64,000 nt of DNA from Shewanella sp. OMA3-2. Lineage in GTDB: Bacteria > Pseudomonadota > Gammaproteobacteria > Enterobacterales > Shewanellaceae. The notes beneath the pieces are model-generated. The model made no database searches, had not been told where the DNA came from, and saw only the letters and a list, made by a program, of their open reading frames with translations. This document shows, piece by piece, positions 21,434 to 32,323 of the stretch. How positions within the stretch are numbered: the first letter of the stretch is position 1; every line of letters starts with the position of its first letter. Location of the stretch: contig NZ_CP090974.1 in assembly GCF_021513195.1 (NCBI RefSeq), forward strand, positions 1 through 64,000, read 5' to 3'. Both the position numbers and the translations under genes were made by a program.

Positions 21434-21786
21434 GGCACCAGCATACTAGTTGGGGTTGCAAAAAAAGATACGATAGTTTGAAATAGCTACATTGTTTATC
21501 CGTTCATATTATAGTTCATATTATATATGCAGAGTTCAAAGCACCTCACTGCACAGGCTTCTTTATTGATAAACATTAATTATCAAATAGTTACAGAAAA
21601 AGACTGGGCACTGAGAAGCTTAAAAGAAATCATCATAGCTATTTAACAGCGGATGATGCTCTGCGTATAATGGCAAATATAAAAAATTGCGGATATTTAC
21701 ACGGTCACTTGAAAAGCTTTTCAACTAACCCAATATACATGGTAAGCCATTAATAAACTAGCAATGAACCAAATCTGGAGAACAAC
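21434..21786. promoter_or_regulatory. rhlB/trxA divergent promoter region
   Basis: No ORF. It contains the 12-base perfect palindrome GAAAAGCTTTTC (21711-21722), 65 bases before the trxA start. That could be a regulator site, or chance in AT-rich DNA. The trxA ATG has GGAG 7-8 bases before it. Confidence 0.4.
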
Positions 21787-22113
21787 ATGAGCGACAAAAT
21801 AGTATACCTAAGCGACGACAGCTTCGAAAACGACGTATTAAAGTCTGACACTCCTGTGTTAGTCGATTTCTGGGCTGAGTGGTGTGGTCCTTGTAAAATG
21901 ATCGCGCCAATCTTAGATGACGTAGCTGAAGAGTATGCAGGTAAGGTTACTGTTGCTAAAATGAACGTTGACCAAAACAGTATTACACCGGCTAAATTTG
22001 GTGTTCGTGGCATTCCGACTTTGCTTATGTTTAAAGGCGGCGAGTTGGCAGCAACTAAAGTTGGCGCACTGTCTAAAACGCAATTAAAAGAGTTTATTGA
22101 CGCTCAAATCTAA
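21787..22113 (+). CDS. trxA: Thioredoxin 1
   Basis: General cytosolic disulfide reductase and electron donor. The 108 residues have the active site [10 protein letters not shown] (about 29-38), the buried Asp in VLVDFWAEW, and the cis-proline loop GIPTLLMF. The length equals E. coli TrxA (109). A strong terminator (22136-22173) follows before rho, so trxA and rho have separate 3' and 5' ends, as in E. coli. Confidence 0.97.
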   Translation: MSDKIVYLSDDSFENDVLKSDTPVLVDFWAEWCGPCKMIAPILDDVAEEYAGKVTVAKMNVDQNSITPAKFGVRGIPTLLMFKGGELAATKVGALSKTQLKEFIDAQI

Positions 22114-22135
22114 TCTCATTTAGAGTCTAATTGCG

Positions 22136-22173
22136 AAATGGCACAAGTTTTATACAATTTGTGCCATTTTTGT
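22136..22173 (+). terminator. trxA terminator
   Basis: AAATGGCACAA pairs with TTGTGCCATTT around an AT loop and is followed by T's. It lies at the head of the rho leader, so it could also act in control of rho. Confidence 0.8.
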
Positions 22174-22326
22174 ACCTAAAAATCTGGACGTCAGCCCAAT
22201 ATGGTGATAAATTTATCTCAGATTTTTTCAATTTAACCTTTTCTCGCTTTTCAGTCATAAACCCTGTTCTACACCCCTACTGATTGATTGCGGTAAGCTT
22301 TGTCGCGTAACACAAGACTCCCATAC

Positions 22327-23592
22327 ATGAATTTAACAGAATTAAAAGACACGCCGATTTCAGATCTTGTTTCACTTGCTGAAAGCATGAAACTAGAAAA
22401 CATGGCTCGCGCCCGTAAGCAAGATATCATTTTCTCGATTTTAAAATCACATGCCAAAAGCGGAGAAGACATCTTCGGTGGCGGTGTATTAGAAATCCTC
22501 CAAGACGGTTTTGGATTTTTAAGAAGTTCAGATGGTTCATACTTAGCCGGCCCTGACGATATCTATGTTTCACCTAGCCAAATTCGCCGCTTTAATATGC
22601 GTACTGGTGACTCCATTTTTGGTAAGATACGTCCACCTAAAGAAGGTGAAAGATATTTTGCCCTGCTAAAAGTATCTGAAGTTAACTTCGACAAGCCAGA
22701 AAGCTCACGTAACAAAATCTTGTTTGAAAACTTAACCCCCCTTCATGCCGAAGAACGTCTTCGCATGGAACGCGGTAATGGTTCAACAGAAGATATCACC
22801 TCGCGTATTCTTGACCTATGTTCTCCTATCGGTAAAGGTCAACGTGGTTTGATTGTTGCTCCGCCAAAAGCGGGTAAAACATTATTACTTCAAAATATCG
22901 CCCAAAGTATTACTTATAACAACCCAGATGTGGTGTTAATGGTTTTACTGATTGACGAACGTCCTGAAGAAGTGACAGAAATGCAACGCATGGTTAAAGG
23001 TGAAGTAATTGCTTCAACCTTTGATGAGCCTGCAAGCCGTCACGTTCAAGTGGCCGAAATGGTACTTGAAAAAGCCAAGCGTTTAGTTGAACACAAGAAA
23101 GATGTGGTAATTTTACTTGACTCTATTACTCGTTTAGCTCGCGCATACAACACGGTTATTCCATCATCAGGTAAAGTACTTACCGGTGGTGTTGATGCCA
23201 ACGCACTTCACCGTCCAAAGCGTTTCTTCGGTGCAGCACGTAACATCGAACACGGTGGCAGCTTAACGATTATCGCTACCGCATTGGTTGATACAGGTTC
23301 GAAAATGGACGAGGTGATTTACGAAGAATTTAAAGGTACCGGTAACCAAGAGTTACACCTTTCTCGTAAAGCCGCTGAAAAACGTGTGTTCCTGGCGATT
23401 GATTTCAACCGCAGTGGTACTCGTCGCGAAGAGAAACTGACTACAGTTGAAGAGCTTCAGAAGATGTGGATCTTGCGTAAAATCCTTCACCCAATGGATG
23501 AAGTCTCTGCAATGGAATTCTTAATCGATAAACTTGCAATGACCAAGACCAATGAAGAATTCTTCACTGCGATGAAGCGCACTAAGTCTTAA
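22327..23592 (+). CDS. rho: Transcription termination factor Rho
   Basis: Hexameric RNA-dependent ATPase that ends transcription. From ATG 22327 the 421-residue protein starts [14 protein letters not shown] like E. coli Rho (419). It has the RNA-binding cold-shock fold ([15 protein letters not shown], about 56-70), the Walker A loop APPKAGKT (about 179-186), Walker [15 protein letters not shown], the Q-loop region and the R-loop [10 protein letters not shown]. The 9 extra codons from 22300 are not conserved. A bidirectional terminator follows at 23614. Confidence 0.97.
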   Translation: MNLTELKDTPISDLVSLAESMKLENMARARKQDIIFSILKSHAKSGEDIFGGGVLEILQDGFGFLRSSDGSYLAGPDDIYVSPSQIRRFNMRTGDSIFGKIRPPKEGERYFALLKVSEVNFDKPESSRNKILFENLTPLHAEERLRMERGNGSTEDITSRILDLCSPIGKGQRGLIVAPPKAGKTLLLQNIAQSITYNNPDVVLMVLLIDERPEEVTEMQRMVKGEVIASTFDEPASRHVQVAEMVLEKAKRLVEHKKDVVILLDSITRLARAYNTVIPSSGKVLTGGVDANALHRPKRFFGAARNIEHGGSLTIIATALVDTGSKMDEVIYEEFKGTGNQELHLSRKAAEKRVFLAIDFNRSGTRREEKLTTVEELQKMWILRKILHPMDEVSAMEFLIDKLAMTKTNEEFFTAMKRTKS

Positions 23593-23613
23593 TATATAAG
23601 ACACATAGACAAT

Positions 23614-23655
23614 AAAAAATGCCGCTAGCTCAAATGAGTTTAGCGGCATTTTTGT
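23614..23655. terminator. Bidirectional terminator after rho
   Basis: ATGCCGCTA pairs with TAGCGGCAT, with A-run on one side and T-run on the other. It serves rho (plus) and the unknown gene at 23666 (minus). Confidence 0.85.
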
Positions 23656-23665
23656 ATGCATTCAT

Positions 23666-24166
23666 TTAATCTTGAGGCCAAGCCCTATCGTAAGCATCAA
23701 AAGAATTAAAAGGTTGTACTAATTCAGAAATACTTGACAGTTGTTCAACTATTTCTTCTGGCAAATCAATATAAGACTTTTCTAAATCAATATGATTCAC
23801 GCTAAACAATAAAATTTTATAAGTATTAATTTGCTCTTCAATTGCAACAACTTTTACTTTCTTGTTTAAAGATTCTAAAGAAAGCAAAATTGTTAATACT
23901 GCTAAATATTCTTGACTAGAACATTTTTCTAACGCCTTAAATTGATAGAAACCCAAGCCAACTCCAGCACCACGAGATAAATGACTTAATTTATTAATTA
24001 CATCATCAGATAACTTGTTATTCTCAGCAACACGTTGGCACTCTGCGTACTTCTGCTCATATTGAGTAAATTTGGTTTGCAGCAATATTGAACCGTAAGT
24101 AGTATTGTCACCAGAAAATGAGGTCTTTGAAAATACTAAAAATACTAAAATTAAAATATTCTTCAT
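23666..24166 (-). CDS. Unknown secreted protein in AT-rich island
   Basis: A 166-residue protein with a signal peptide (MKNILILVFLVFSKTSFS). The mature part is mostly helical, with two cysteines (YAECQRVAE and LEKCSSQEY). I recognise no family. AT-rich codons set it apart from rho and prmA. Its ATG overlaps the stop of the upstream unknown gene (ATGA), so the two are cotranscribed. The pair sits in a small accessory patch between rho and an ISAs1 remnant. A secreted or periplasmic location is the only inference I make. Confidence 0.6.
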   Translation of the reverse strand: MKNILILVFLVFSKTSFSGDNTTYGSILLQTKFTQYEQKYAECQRVAENNKLSDDVINKLSHLSRGAGVGLGFYQFKALEKCSSQEYLAVLTILLSLESLNKKVKVVAIEEQINTYKILLFSVNHIDLEKSYIDLPEEIVEQLSSISELVQPFNSFDAYDRAWPQD

Positions 24167-24675
24167 TTAACTTTACATCCATCATGAATCGAACGCCAAA
24201 ATACCTGTTGTTTAGGGTCTTCCCAAGTTCGATACGCTTCAATACCAGCAATAGTTTCTATCTGTCTACGACCATGCCGATCTAAACTACCAAAAGAAGA
24301 GAAGAAATACTCCCAATTGGATTGAGTAATTGCCCAGCCATTCTGCGCTTGATTAGAAGAAACAACCCTCCATGCCAACGTGTCTTCCATTAATCTAATA
24401 CCACTACTGCTGGTTTTAACAGCATTACCAGCAAATATAGATAATAATTGACCAATTAAAATTGTCACTTTTCCAAGTTTCATTACATTATGAATATCAT
24501 TAATATTATCTATAGCTATTAAGCTCTTTTCATCTAATTTCAATCCTACTATCGCAGGGCAATACTTCATAACTTCAATCCGTGAGTTAATTTTTGAATT
24601 TAATATTATTAGGTACTTAAAGGTGAATGGCAAATTTACTAGCAAAATAAGAAAATAAATCATACTAATGCACAA
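24163..24675 (-). CDS. Unknown protein with N-terminal membrane segment
   Basis: A 170-residue protein. The start region (MIYFLILLVNLPFTFKYLII) is hydrophobic, followed by a predicted soluble part with SNQAQNGWAITQSNWEYFFS and a C-terminal WRSIHDGCKVK. A second hydrophobic stretch, ITILIGQLLSIFAG-like, lies near residue 72-86. I recognise no family. Start could be 24675 or the ATG at 24663; no clear ribosome site decides. It overlaps the next gene by four bases. Base composition is markedly AT-rich, a sign of horizontal gain. Confidence 0.55.
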   Translation of the reverse strand: MCISMIYFLILLVNLPFTFKYLIILNSKINSRIEVMKYCPAIVGLKLDEKSLIAIDNINDIHNVMKLGKVTILIGQLLSIFAGNAVKTSSSGIRLMEDTLAWRVVSSNQAQNGWAITQSNWEYFFSSFGSLDRHGRRQIETIAGIEAYRTWEDPKQQVFWRSIHDGCKVK

Positions 24676-24833
24676 TAGAAATAATTACTCTTAATTATAA
24701 AGTTCAACTTACAATCACTAAGTATTAGTTGACTCAAAAGTTCATATTTATAATCAAAAAAACTAACATAATTGCTATATAAATTTAATACTAGTTTTTA
24801 CTCGGTTAGCGTTTAGGGCTACCGCATGAGTGT

Positions 24834-25830
24834 TTAATTTTTAGCCGAGACACTAAATCCAGCCTTTAATACCGTTTCAAGCATCGATGGATTGATCATG
24901 CATCGCTTTTGTTTTCCAACAATGCTTATCTTCGTCGACTCAGCTCGTTACATATTCAAACTCATATGGCTCAAGCATGAGAGATTTTCCGCTCCGGGAG
25001 CGTTGTATATTTGATATACATCCTCACTAATACTGACATCAAGCACATCGATTATATCCCCCCACGGCTATCGCAGCTTGTTTGACACTTAGTTCCTTAG
25101 AACGGATGTAATAACGGTACTCCAGGTCGATTGGGGGATCCTTTCTCAAGGCTACTGCCTTCAACCATAACGACATTCTGTATGCCCATGTTCAATTGCG
25201 GATTTGTCCGTATTGTTGGCTAGCTTGAGAACGAAGGCTTTTACTATCGTTTCGCGTAGCTTTCCCTAGTTACTTTTAACCGCAAGCAGATAGTTACCGC
25301 CTTGGTCCGCAATGGCTTTAGCTATTTTTGTTTAACAAGCCATCGCATCAATAGTCACTAACGCCCCTTTGATATAAGCACCTTTATCAACTCAGGAATG
25401 GCGGTTATCTAATTGCTTTTTTGTTCTGTTTTAAGTTGACCGAGTACTAATTTTTTGATGAAGTATAGACACTTATCATGTGTATGGTACTGGCTGCTCT
25501 ACCTTCACAACTGTATGACCCACGAAGAGTTTTTCTATTAATAGCAATCACTTGACCTTCAGCAAGGAGGTGTATCGAAGACATCCAGTGAATAAAATAC
25601 TAGTCAAACTATTCTGGTTCAATGGTTGATATGGTACGGGCAAACGTGTCATCAGCAGTAATGTCACTCTCGAATAAATTATTGTTTTTAAACCAATCAC
25701 GATGTCCAAGTATATATTCTCGAATATCAAACCAGCCTTTAGCGCCTGCAATAACAGTACGAAGTGAACCAAACAGCACCCGAAAAATGGAGTATAAGAT
25801 CATAGCGAGATTTTAACGTCAAATCGTGTG
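24834..25830 (-). pseudogene. Decayed ISAs1-family transposase
   Basis: Pieces of one ISAs1 transposase can be read in order on the minus strand. The N-terminal domain is TVIAGAKGWFDIREYILG with DDTFARTISTIEPE (25803-25612). Next come EGQVIAINRKTLRGSY (about 25530), LVLGQLKTEQKSN (about 25430), ITAIPELI and ALVTIDAMAC (about 25350), KIAKAIADQGGNYLLAVKSN (about 25290), and last LDVSISEDVYQIYNAPGAE with AENLS (about 25010). The last open codons end at TAA 24834. Stops interrupt it at 25409-25411, 25332-25334, 25266-25268 and 24948-24950, along with several frameshifts. Clearly dead. I could not define the terminal repeats. Confidence 0.85.
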
Positions 25831-25975
25831 TTAAATTGATTTAAAAACGTTCACAATCTCGCCCTGAGTATTAACATAACTTACTTCATAAGAAAGTTGA
25901 TATTCAAATAAAGGTTTCTTTATTCCCAAACTCTATCCGGACTTGCCCCGTCATTTTGTGACATAAATAGGCTTG

Positions 25976-26122
25976 TTATTGCATGAGAGGTAAATCTTTC
26001 GGGCAAGCATCTTGGCTGCCGAGTAAAGTCATGCAGACAAATACTCCACCTTGATTACCGATAACATGATAAAAATCATCGATGATGCGCTTATCACGAC
26101 GGACTAATTCAAGCGGAGGATA
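25976..26122 (-). pseudogene. Unidentified ORF tail
   Basis: Between TGA (26123-26125) and TAA (25976-25978) the minus strand has 48 open codons. They read like a real protein C-terminus: LELVRRDKRIIDDFYHVIGN and GGVFVCMTLLGSQDACPKD. There is no start codon with a ribosome site. It is probably the 3' end of a gene destroyed when the ISAs1 element and its neighbours arrived. Family not recognised. Confidence 0.35.
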
Positions 26123-26343
26123 TCATTACTAATGACACCCGTTGAATTTCATATAAAACCAATGAGTTACATTTTTCAAAATAATAACATTGAACATGTC
26201 TTAATTATCCATTGTTATTACTTTCATAATGCCACGCTCAGAATCTTAACAAGATAAAATCTATACTAAGGTGCGCATCTCTAATTGGTTTGGGTATAAT
26301 AGTCGCCATTAACAGCACTTTTATCAAAGATTAGGAACACCCC

Positions 26344-27225
26344 ATGGCTTGGATCCAATTGCGCATTCACACCCATCGTGACAATGCAGATATGTTAGGC
26401 GACTTATTAATGGATCAAGGCTCTGTTTCCATTACCTATGAAGATGGCCAAGACGAACCGATTTTTGAACCCAAATTAGGTGAAACACCACTCTGGCAAG
26501 ATACGGTAGTTGTTGCGTTATTTGATGCCGGCACCGATTTAGCACCCACAATTGAGTTTTTAGAATCCATGCCATTCTTAGGTGCTGGTTTTAGCCACAA
26601 AATTGAACAAGTTGAAGATAAAGACTGGGTACGTGAATGGATGGACAGCTTCCACCCTATTCAATTTGGTCAACGTTTATGGATTTGCCCAAGCTGGCGC
26701 CCTATTCCAGATCCACAAGCGGTTAATGTTATTTTAGACCCTGGCTTAGCGTTTGGCACAGGTACACACCCAACCACCGCATTATGCCTTGAGTGGTTAG
26801 ACAGCTTAGACTTAACAGATAAAGAAGTTATCGATTTTGGTTGTGGCTCAGGTATTCTAGCGATTGCTGCTATCAAATTGGGTGCTAAAAAAGTCACCGG
26901 GGTTGATATTGATTACCAAGCCATAGACGCATCAACCGCTAATGCTGAACGTAATGATGTTGCCGACAAATTGTCGCTTTATTTGCCTGAAGATCAGCCA
27001 GAAAACTTACAAGCAGATGTGCTTGTTGCCAATATTCTGGCTGGACCGTTAAAAGAATTAGCCCCATTGATTGCTGAAAAAGTGAGAACAGGCGGTAAAT
27101 TAGCCTTATCAGGCTTATTACGCGAACAAGCTCAGGATGTATCTGACTTTTACAGCCAATGGTTTGATATGGACCCAGCGTGCCATAAAGAAGATTGGAC
27201 TCGCCTAAACGGAACAAAAAAATAG
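26344..27225 (+). CDS. prmA: Ribosomal protein L11 methyltransferase
   Basis: Trimethylates L11 lysines and its N-terminus using SAM. The 293 residues equal E. coli PrmA. The N-terminal substrate domain ends near [17 protein letters not shown]. The catalytic domain has [20 protein letters not shown] (about 137-156), the SAM motif [15 protein letters not shown] (about 161-175) and [19 protein letters not shown] is 7 bases before the ATG. It is followed by dusB and fis, the order conserved in gammaproteobacteria. Confidence 0.96.
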   Translation: MAWIQLRIHTHRDNADMLGDLLMDQGSVSITYEDGQDEPIFEPKLGETPLWQDTVVVALFDAGTDLAPTIEFLESMPFLGAGFSHKIEQVEDKDWVREWMDSFHPIQFGQRLWICPSWRPIPDPQAVNVILDPGLAFGTGTHPTTALCLEWLDSLDLTDKEVIDFGCGSGILAIAAIKLGAKKVTGVDIDYQAIDASTANAERNDVADKLSLYLPEDQPENLQADVLVANILAGPLKELAPLIAEKVRTGGKLALSGLLREQAQDVSDFYSQWFDMDPACHKEDWTRLNGTKK

Positions 27226-27448
27226 TTTACTATTTAAGCTAACAGACGCGCTTATAACAAGGTTTATAATCGTTGTGCGCGCGTCTATCTTATCTACCGC
27301 TTCGCTGCAACCCTCATCAGTGCTCAAAAATGAAAATAAATTGCTCCAAATCGAAGTTATTACGCAATTAATTGTCTGAGATCAAAAGTCAAGTAAAAAA
27401 GTTTTATTTAGGTCATTTATTGACCTTTTCAAGCAGGCTAAAAAGGGC

Positions 27449-27454
27449 TACTAT
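27449..27454 (+). promoter_or_regulatory. Possible dusB-fis promoter (-10) with GC-rich discriminator
   Basis: TACTAT is followed by a GCGCCCC stretch (27456-27462), the GC-rich discriminator typical of stringently controlled promoters such as that of the fis operon. No good -35 lies at the right distance (TTGACC at 27420 is 23 bases away), so the call is tentative. Confidence 0.3.
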
Positions 27455-27488
27455 AGCGCCCCTTTGAAGAGCAAGGTGAAATAAGCAA

Positions 27489-28779
<1,291 letters not shown>

Positions 28780-28806
28780 GACTTAACGTCTAAGCGATTG
28801 TAATGA

Positions 28807-28844
28807 AACGGGCTTATCAGTAATGATAAGCCCGTTTTGCTTTT
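28807..28844 (+). terminator. dusB-fis terminator
   Basis: AACGGGCTTATCA pairs perfectly with TGATAAGCCCGTT around a GTAA loop, then TTGCTTTT. Confidence 0.85.
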
Positions 28845-28944
28845 AAGGGACACGCTTAATTACACGCATGATAAAGCCACTATAAAAGCAACGGAGATTG
28901 CCCTCTCTCAACGATGAAGTAATAAGTAAAACACCTTGAATTGG

Positions 28945-29126
28945 TTACACGCCAAGAGCTTTACAATATTGAATATACTCAACAACATTCAAACATCTCT
29001 CACCTTGCTCCACTTTACCAACAAAGAAATGTGAAACCTCAAGCCTTTCGGCTAATATCACGCATAGTTAAACCCAGAACACTTCTTTGCTGTTTTAGCC
29101 AAACGATCAGTTTAAATTTTGCGGGT
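28945..29126 (-). pseudogene. Broken XRE-family regulator
   Basis: The minus strand reads KLIVWLKQQRSVLGLTMRD, then shifts by one extra A near 29056 into AERLEVSHFFVGKVEQGER and CLNVVEYIQYCKALGV, ending in TAA at 28945. Joined, this is a typical short Cro/C1-type helix-turn-helix protein with the FVGKVEQGER recognition segment. No start codon is left upstream in frame (a TAA precedes), so this is a remnant. Confidence 0.7.
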
Positions 29127-29320
29127 TATTGAGGGGCTTAAACATTGTTCCGATATTAGATACAAGTTACGATGTACCCAATTTAGGAACAAACATGAAC
29201 AAAGAGGATATATGTTTGAGTATTTAACTCTTAAGATTGTTGGCAACTGGCTCCTCTTTTTTTGGCTATCTCCATAACCATTGTAGTTGCACCTAATATT
29301 TAAGCTTAAATACTAGCTGC

Positions 29321-29355
29321 AACTGAAATCAACTGAAATCAACTGAAATCAACTA
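29321..29355. repeat. Short tandem repeat, 10-bp unit
   Basis: AACTGAAATC is present three times in tandem (29321-29350), followed by the partial copy AACTA. It lies in the non-coding stretch between the XRE remnant and the aminotransferase gene. I see no coding role. Confidence 0.85.
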
Positions 29356-29398
29356 TAGATTCTGTGAATTTAAATGCGATTGCGTATCACATCGCCAT

Positions 29399-29434
29399 AA
29401 AAAAACAGGCACCTATTGGCACCTGCTTTTTTTG
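29399..29434. terminator. Probable bidirectional terminator
   Basis: Imperfect stem (CAGG..ACC with GG..CCTG) flanked by an A-run and a T-run. It would end the minus-strand aminotransferase transcript. Confidence 0.6.
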
Positions 29435-29447
29435 TCGGTAAAAAAAA

Positions 29448-30583
29448 TTAATTCATGACATTTTCTAATGCTTTAAGGCATAAGGCCACATTTTCAGCTC
29501 TAGCACCAAAACCCATTAAACCGATACGCCAGGCTTTACCTGCTAATGCGCCTAATCCTGCGCCTATTTCTAGGTTATATTGCTCTAGCAGCTGCTTGCG
29601 CACCGTGCCATCATCAATACCTTGAGGAATATAGACAGTATTAAGCTGAGGGAGTCGGTATGCCTCATCAACAACAAACTTAAGCCCTAGCTTAGTCAGT
29701 CCGTCGCGTAAAATGACATGCATATTGTGATGACGCGCCCAGGCATTTTCTAAGCCTTCATTTGCTAATACCCGTAATGACTCATGTAAAGCATATAAGG
29801 CATTAACGGGTGCAGTGTGATGATAGCTGCGCTTGCCGCCGGCACTATTGCCCCAGTAACCCATCACTAATGTCTGGTCTAAAAACCAACTCTGTACTAA
29901 TGTTTTACGGTTTTTAAGCTTTTCAACGGCTTTGTCTGAAAACGATACTGGCGATAAACCGGCACACACGATAGACACTTTTGGCTGCCAGAATAAATAG
30001 CATCAATGCCCCATTCATCCACACGTAGCTCTACACCACCTAAAGATGTCACCGCATCAACTATGGTTAAGCAACCATGGAGCTGTGCTAGCGTACATAG
30101 GGTTTGCGCATCCGATAATGCCCTGGTTGAAGTTTCTGCATGCACAAAGGCTAAAAACTTTGCGTCTGGATTAGCAACCAATGCTTGTTCAACCGCTTGT
30201 GGACAAACAGGTTCTCCCCAAACATTATCAACCACCACAGCCACGCCACCCACACGTTCAACGTTTTGGCGCATACGTTCGCCAAACACCCCATTACGGC
30301 ACACAATGACTTTTTCACCTGGCTCGACCAAGTTAACAAAACAGGTTTCCATTCCGGCACTGCCAGGTGCAGATACTGCCAGAGTCATTTCATTCTTAGT
30401 TTGAAAGGCATATTGGATAAGTTGCTTTAACTCATCCATCATATTGACGAACAGCGGATCAAGATGACCGATAGTCGGCTTAGCTTGTGCAGCTAATACT
30501 TCTGGATAAACGTCGGACGGCCCTGGGCCCATCAAAATACGACGTGGAGGGTTAAAAGCAGCAATTTGCGGTACGGGCAACAT
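29448..30583 (-). pseudogene. Class V aminotransferase (alanine-glyoxylate type), one-base frameshift
   Basis: A PLP enzyme of the alanine-glyoxylate/serine-pyruvate group. The 5' frame has NPPRRILMGPGPSDVYPE, SAPGSAGMETCFVNLVEPG, VDAVTSLGGVELRVDEWG and the PLP lysine in YSGSQKCLSCVPG. The second frame carries on with LSPVSFSDKAVEKLKNRK, WFLDQTLVMGYW and YHHTAPVNALYAL. One missing G near 29960 (CCGG for CCGGG) splits the two. Restored length is 378 residues, normal for the family. ATG 30583 follows AAGGAG by six bases. Probably cytosolic glyoxylate detoxification or glycine supply. It lies downstream of ilvA on the same strand with a 157-base gap. Confidence 0.85.
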
Positions 30584-30742
30584 CAATGTCTCCTTAACTA
30601 GGTCTAGCTATTTTATTGAATAGCATTAGTTGAAAAATTTACCCTACATAGAAAATAGTACTCAGCTAACAAGTATGTTCTCGTTTTAGCCGTTAACGTA
30701 AACTTATCACATTGGCTTGCAAAAGAAGCCAATGCTGGAAGA

Positions 30743-32320
30743 TTATTTACTGGAATTTAAAAATAACTTATATGCTGGGCTGTGTGTTTCTTCCTGATAC
30801 ACAAATCCAAGCTCGGTTAAAAAGTGGCCAAATGCTACATCATCTTTTGCTGGCACTTCAAAACCCGCTAACACTCGACCAAATGCTGCACCATGGTTAC
30901 GGTAATGGAATAAACTGATATTCCACTTGCTTTGTAATGTGGTTAAAAACTTCAACAATGCACCGGGATGTTCAGGAAACTCAAAACTGAATAACCGCTC
31001 TTCTAATGGCTCTAATGGATGACCACCAACCATATAACGTACATGCAGCTTTGCGGTTTCATCTTGGGATAAGTCTTGAACCTCAAAGCTTTCTGACTCT
31101 AACTTGGCAATAATGCTTTTTAGCTCAGTTTGACCGCCACTTAAACGAATACCGGCAAAGACTACCGCCATATCACGGCTACTGAAACGATAGTTAAACT
31201 CGGTCATTACCCGTTTATCAAGTAACTCACAAAAACGTAAAAAACTGCCAGGTTTTTCAGGCACTTTTACCGCTAAAACAGCCTCTTTTTGCTCGCCTAA
31301 CTCACAGCGTTCAGACACATAGCGCAAACTGTGAAAGTTAACATTAGCCCCACTTAAAATAGCCGCCACTTTTAACGGTTTATCTGTGTCACTTTGATAT
31401 GCAAGTAGGTACTTTTTTAAACCAGCAACTGACAAGGCGCCTGCAGGTTCAGCTATAGCGCGAGTATCTTCAAAAATGTCTTTTACTGCCGCGCAAATTT
31501 CATCTGACGTTACCGTAATAACATGATCAACATATTCTTTAGCAATACGAAATGGTTCATCGCCAATACGTTTAACGGCTACGCCATCGGCAAATAAACC
31601 CACCTGGCTTAAAGTAACAGGCTCGCCTGCTGCTAATGCCGCTTTTAAACACGCGGCATCTTCTGGCTCAACACCAATAATTTTTACCTGTGGCATTACC
31701 GCTTTGTAATACGCCGCAATACCCGCAATTAATCCACCACCGCCAACGGGGACAAATATCACATCAAGCCCACGTTGTTGTTGCACCATTTCTTGAGCAA
31801 TTGTGCCCTGTCCTGCGATGACTGCTTCATCATCAAATGGAGCGATATACACCCGACCTTCAGATTCTGACAGTGCTTTAGCATATTCATTAGCCTGATC
31901 AAAAGCCTGACCGTGCAAAACCACTGTGCCACCTAAACGCTTTACTGCATCGATTTTAATGTCTGGTGTTGTACTAGGCATGACAATCACAGCGTTAATG
32001 CCGCGACTTGCGGCCGACATCGCCACGCCTTGGGCATGATTACCCGCTGATGCACAAACCACTCCGCAAGCGCATTCCTCTGCGGTTAACTGTGCAATGC
32101 GATTATAAGCACCACGCAATTTAAAGGAGTGCACCGGCTGCATGTCTTCACGCTTTAGAAATACATCGCAACCTAAGCGGGCTGACAACTTTTTCATTCC
32201 CGATAACGGCGTAACCTTGGCTATATCATAAACGGATGACAGCAAAATCTTTTGTAAATACTGCTGAGCTAAAGGCATAGGTGCTAACTCCAATTGAGTT
32301 GATGATGCCAAGGGCTGCAT
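30743..32320 (-). CDS. ilvA: Threonine ammonia-lyase, biosynthetic
   Basis: Deaminates threonine to 2-oxobutanoate, the committed step to isoleucine. The 525 residues (E. coli 514) have a PLP domain with HSFKLRGAYNRI (the PLP lysine) and the glycine-rich phosphate loop VPVGGGGLIAG. Two C-terminal ACT-like regulatory domains follow (LAVKVPEKPGSFLRFCELL and FSFEFPEHPGALLKFLTTL), where isoleucine and valine bind in studied enzymes. It starts 3 bases after the ilvD stop and is the last gene of ilvLGMDA. Confidence 0.96.
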   Translation of the reverse strand: MQPLASSTQLELAPMPLAQQYLQKILLSSVYDIAKVTPLSGMKKLSARLGCDVFLKREDMQPVHSFKLRGAYNRIAQLTAEECACGVVCASAGNHAQGVAMSAASRGINAVIVMPSTTPDIKIDAVKRLGGTVVLHGQAFDQANEYAKALSESEGRVYIAPFDDEAVIAGQGTIAQEMVQQQRGLDVIFVPVGGGGLIAGIAAYYKAVMPQVKIIGVEPEDAACLKAALAAGEPVTLSQVGLFADGVAVKRIGDEPFRIAKEYVDHVITVTSDEICAAVKDIFEDTRAIAEPAGALSVAGLKKYLLAYQSDTDKPLKVAAILSGANVNFHSLRYVSERCELGEQKEAVLAVKVPEKPGSFLRFCELLDKRVMTEFNYRFSSRDMAVVFAGIRLSGGQTELKSIIAKLESESFEVQDLSQDETAKLHVRYMVGGHPLEPLEERLFSFEFPEHPGALLKFLTTLQSKWNISLFHYRNHGAAFGRVLAGFEVPAKDDVAFGHFLTELGFVYQEETHSPAYKLFLNSSK

Positions 32321-32323
32321 AAT

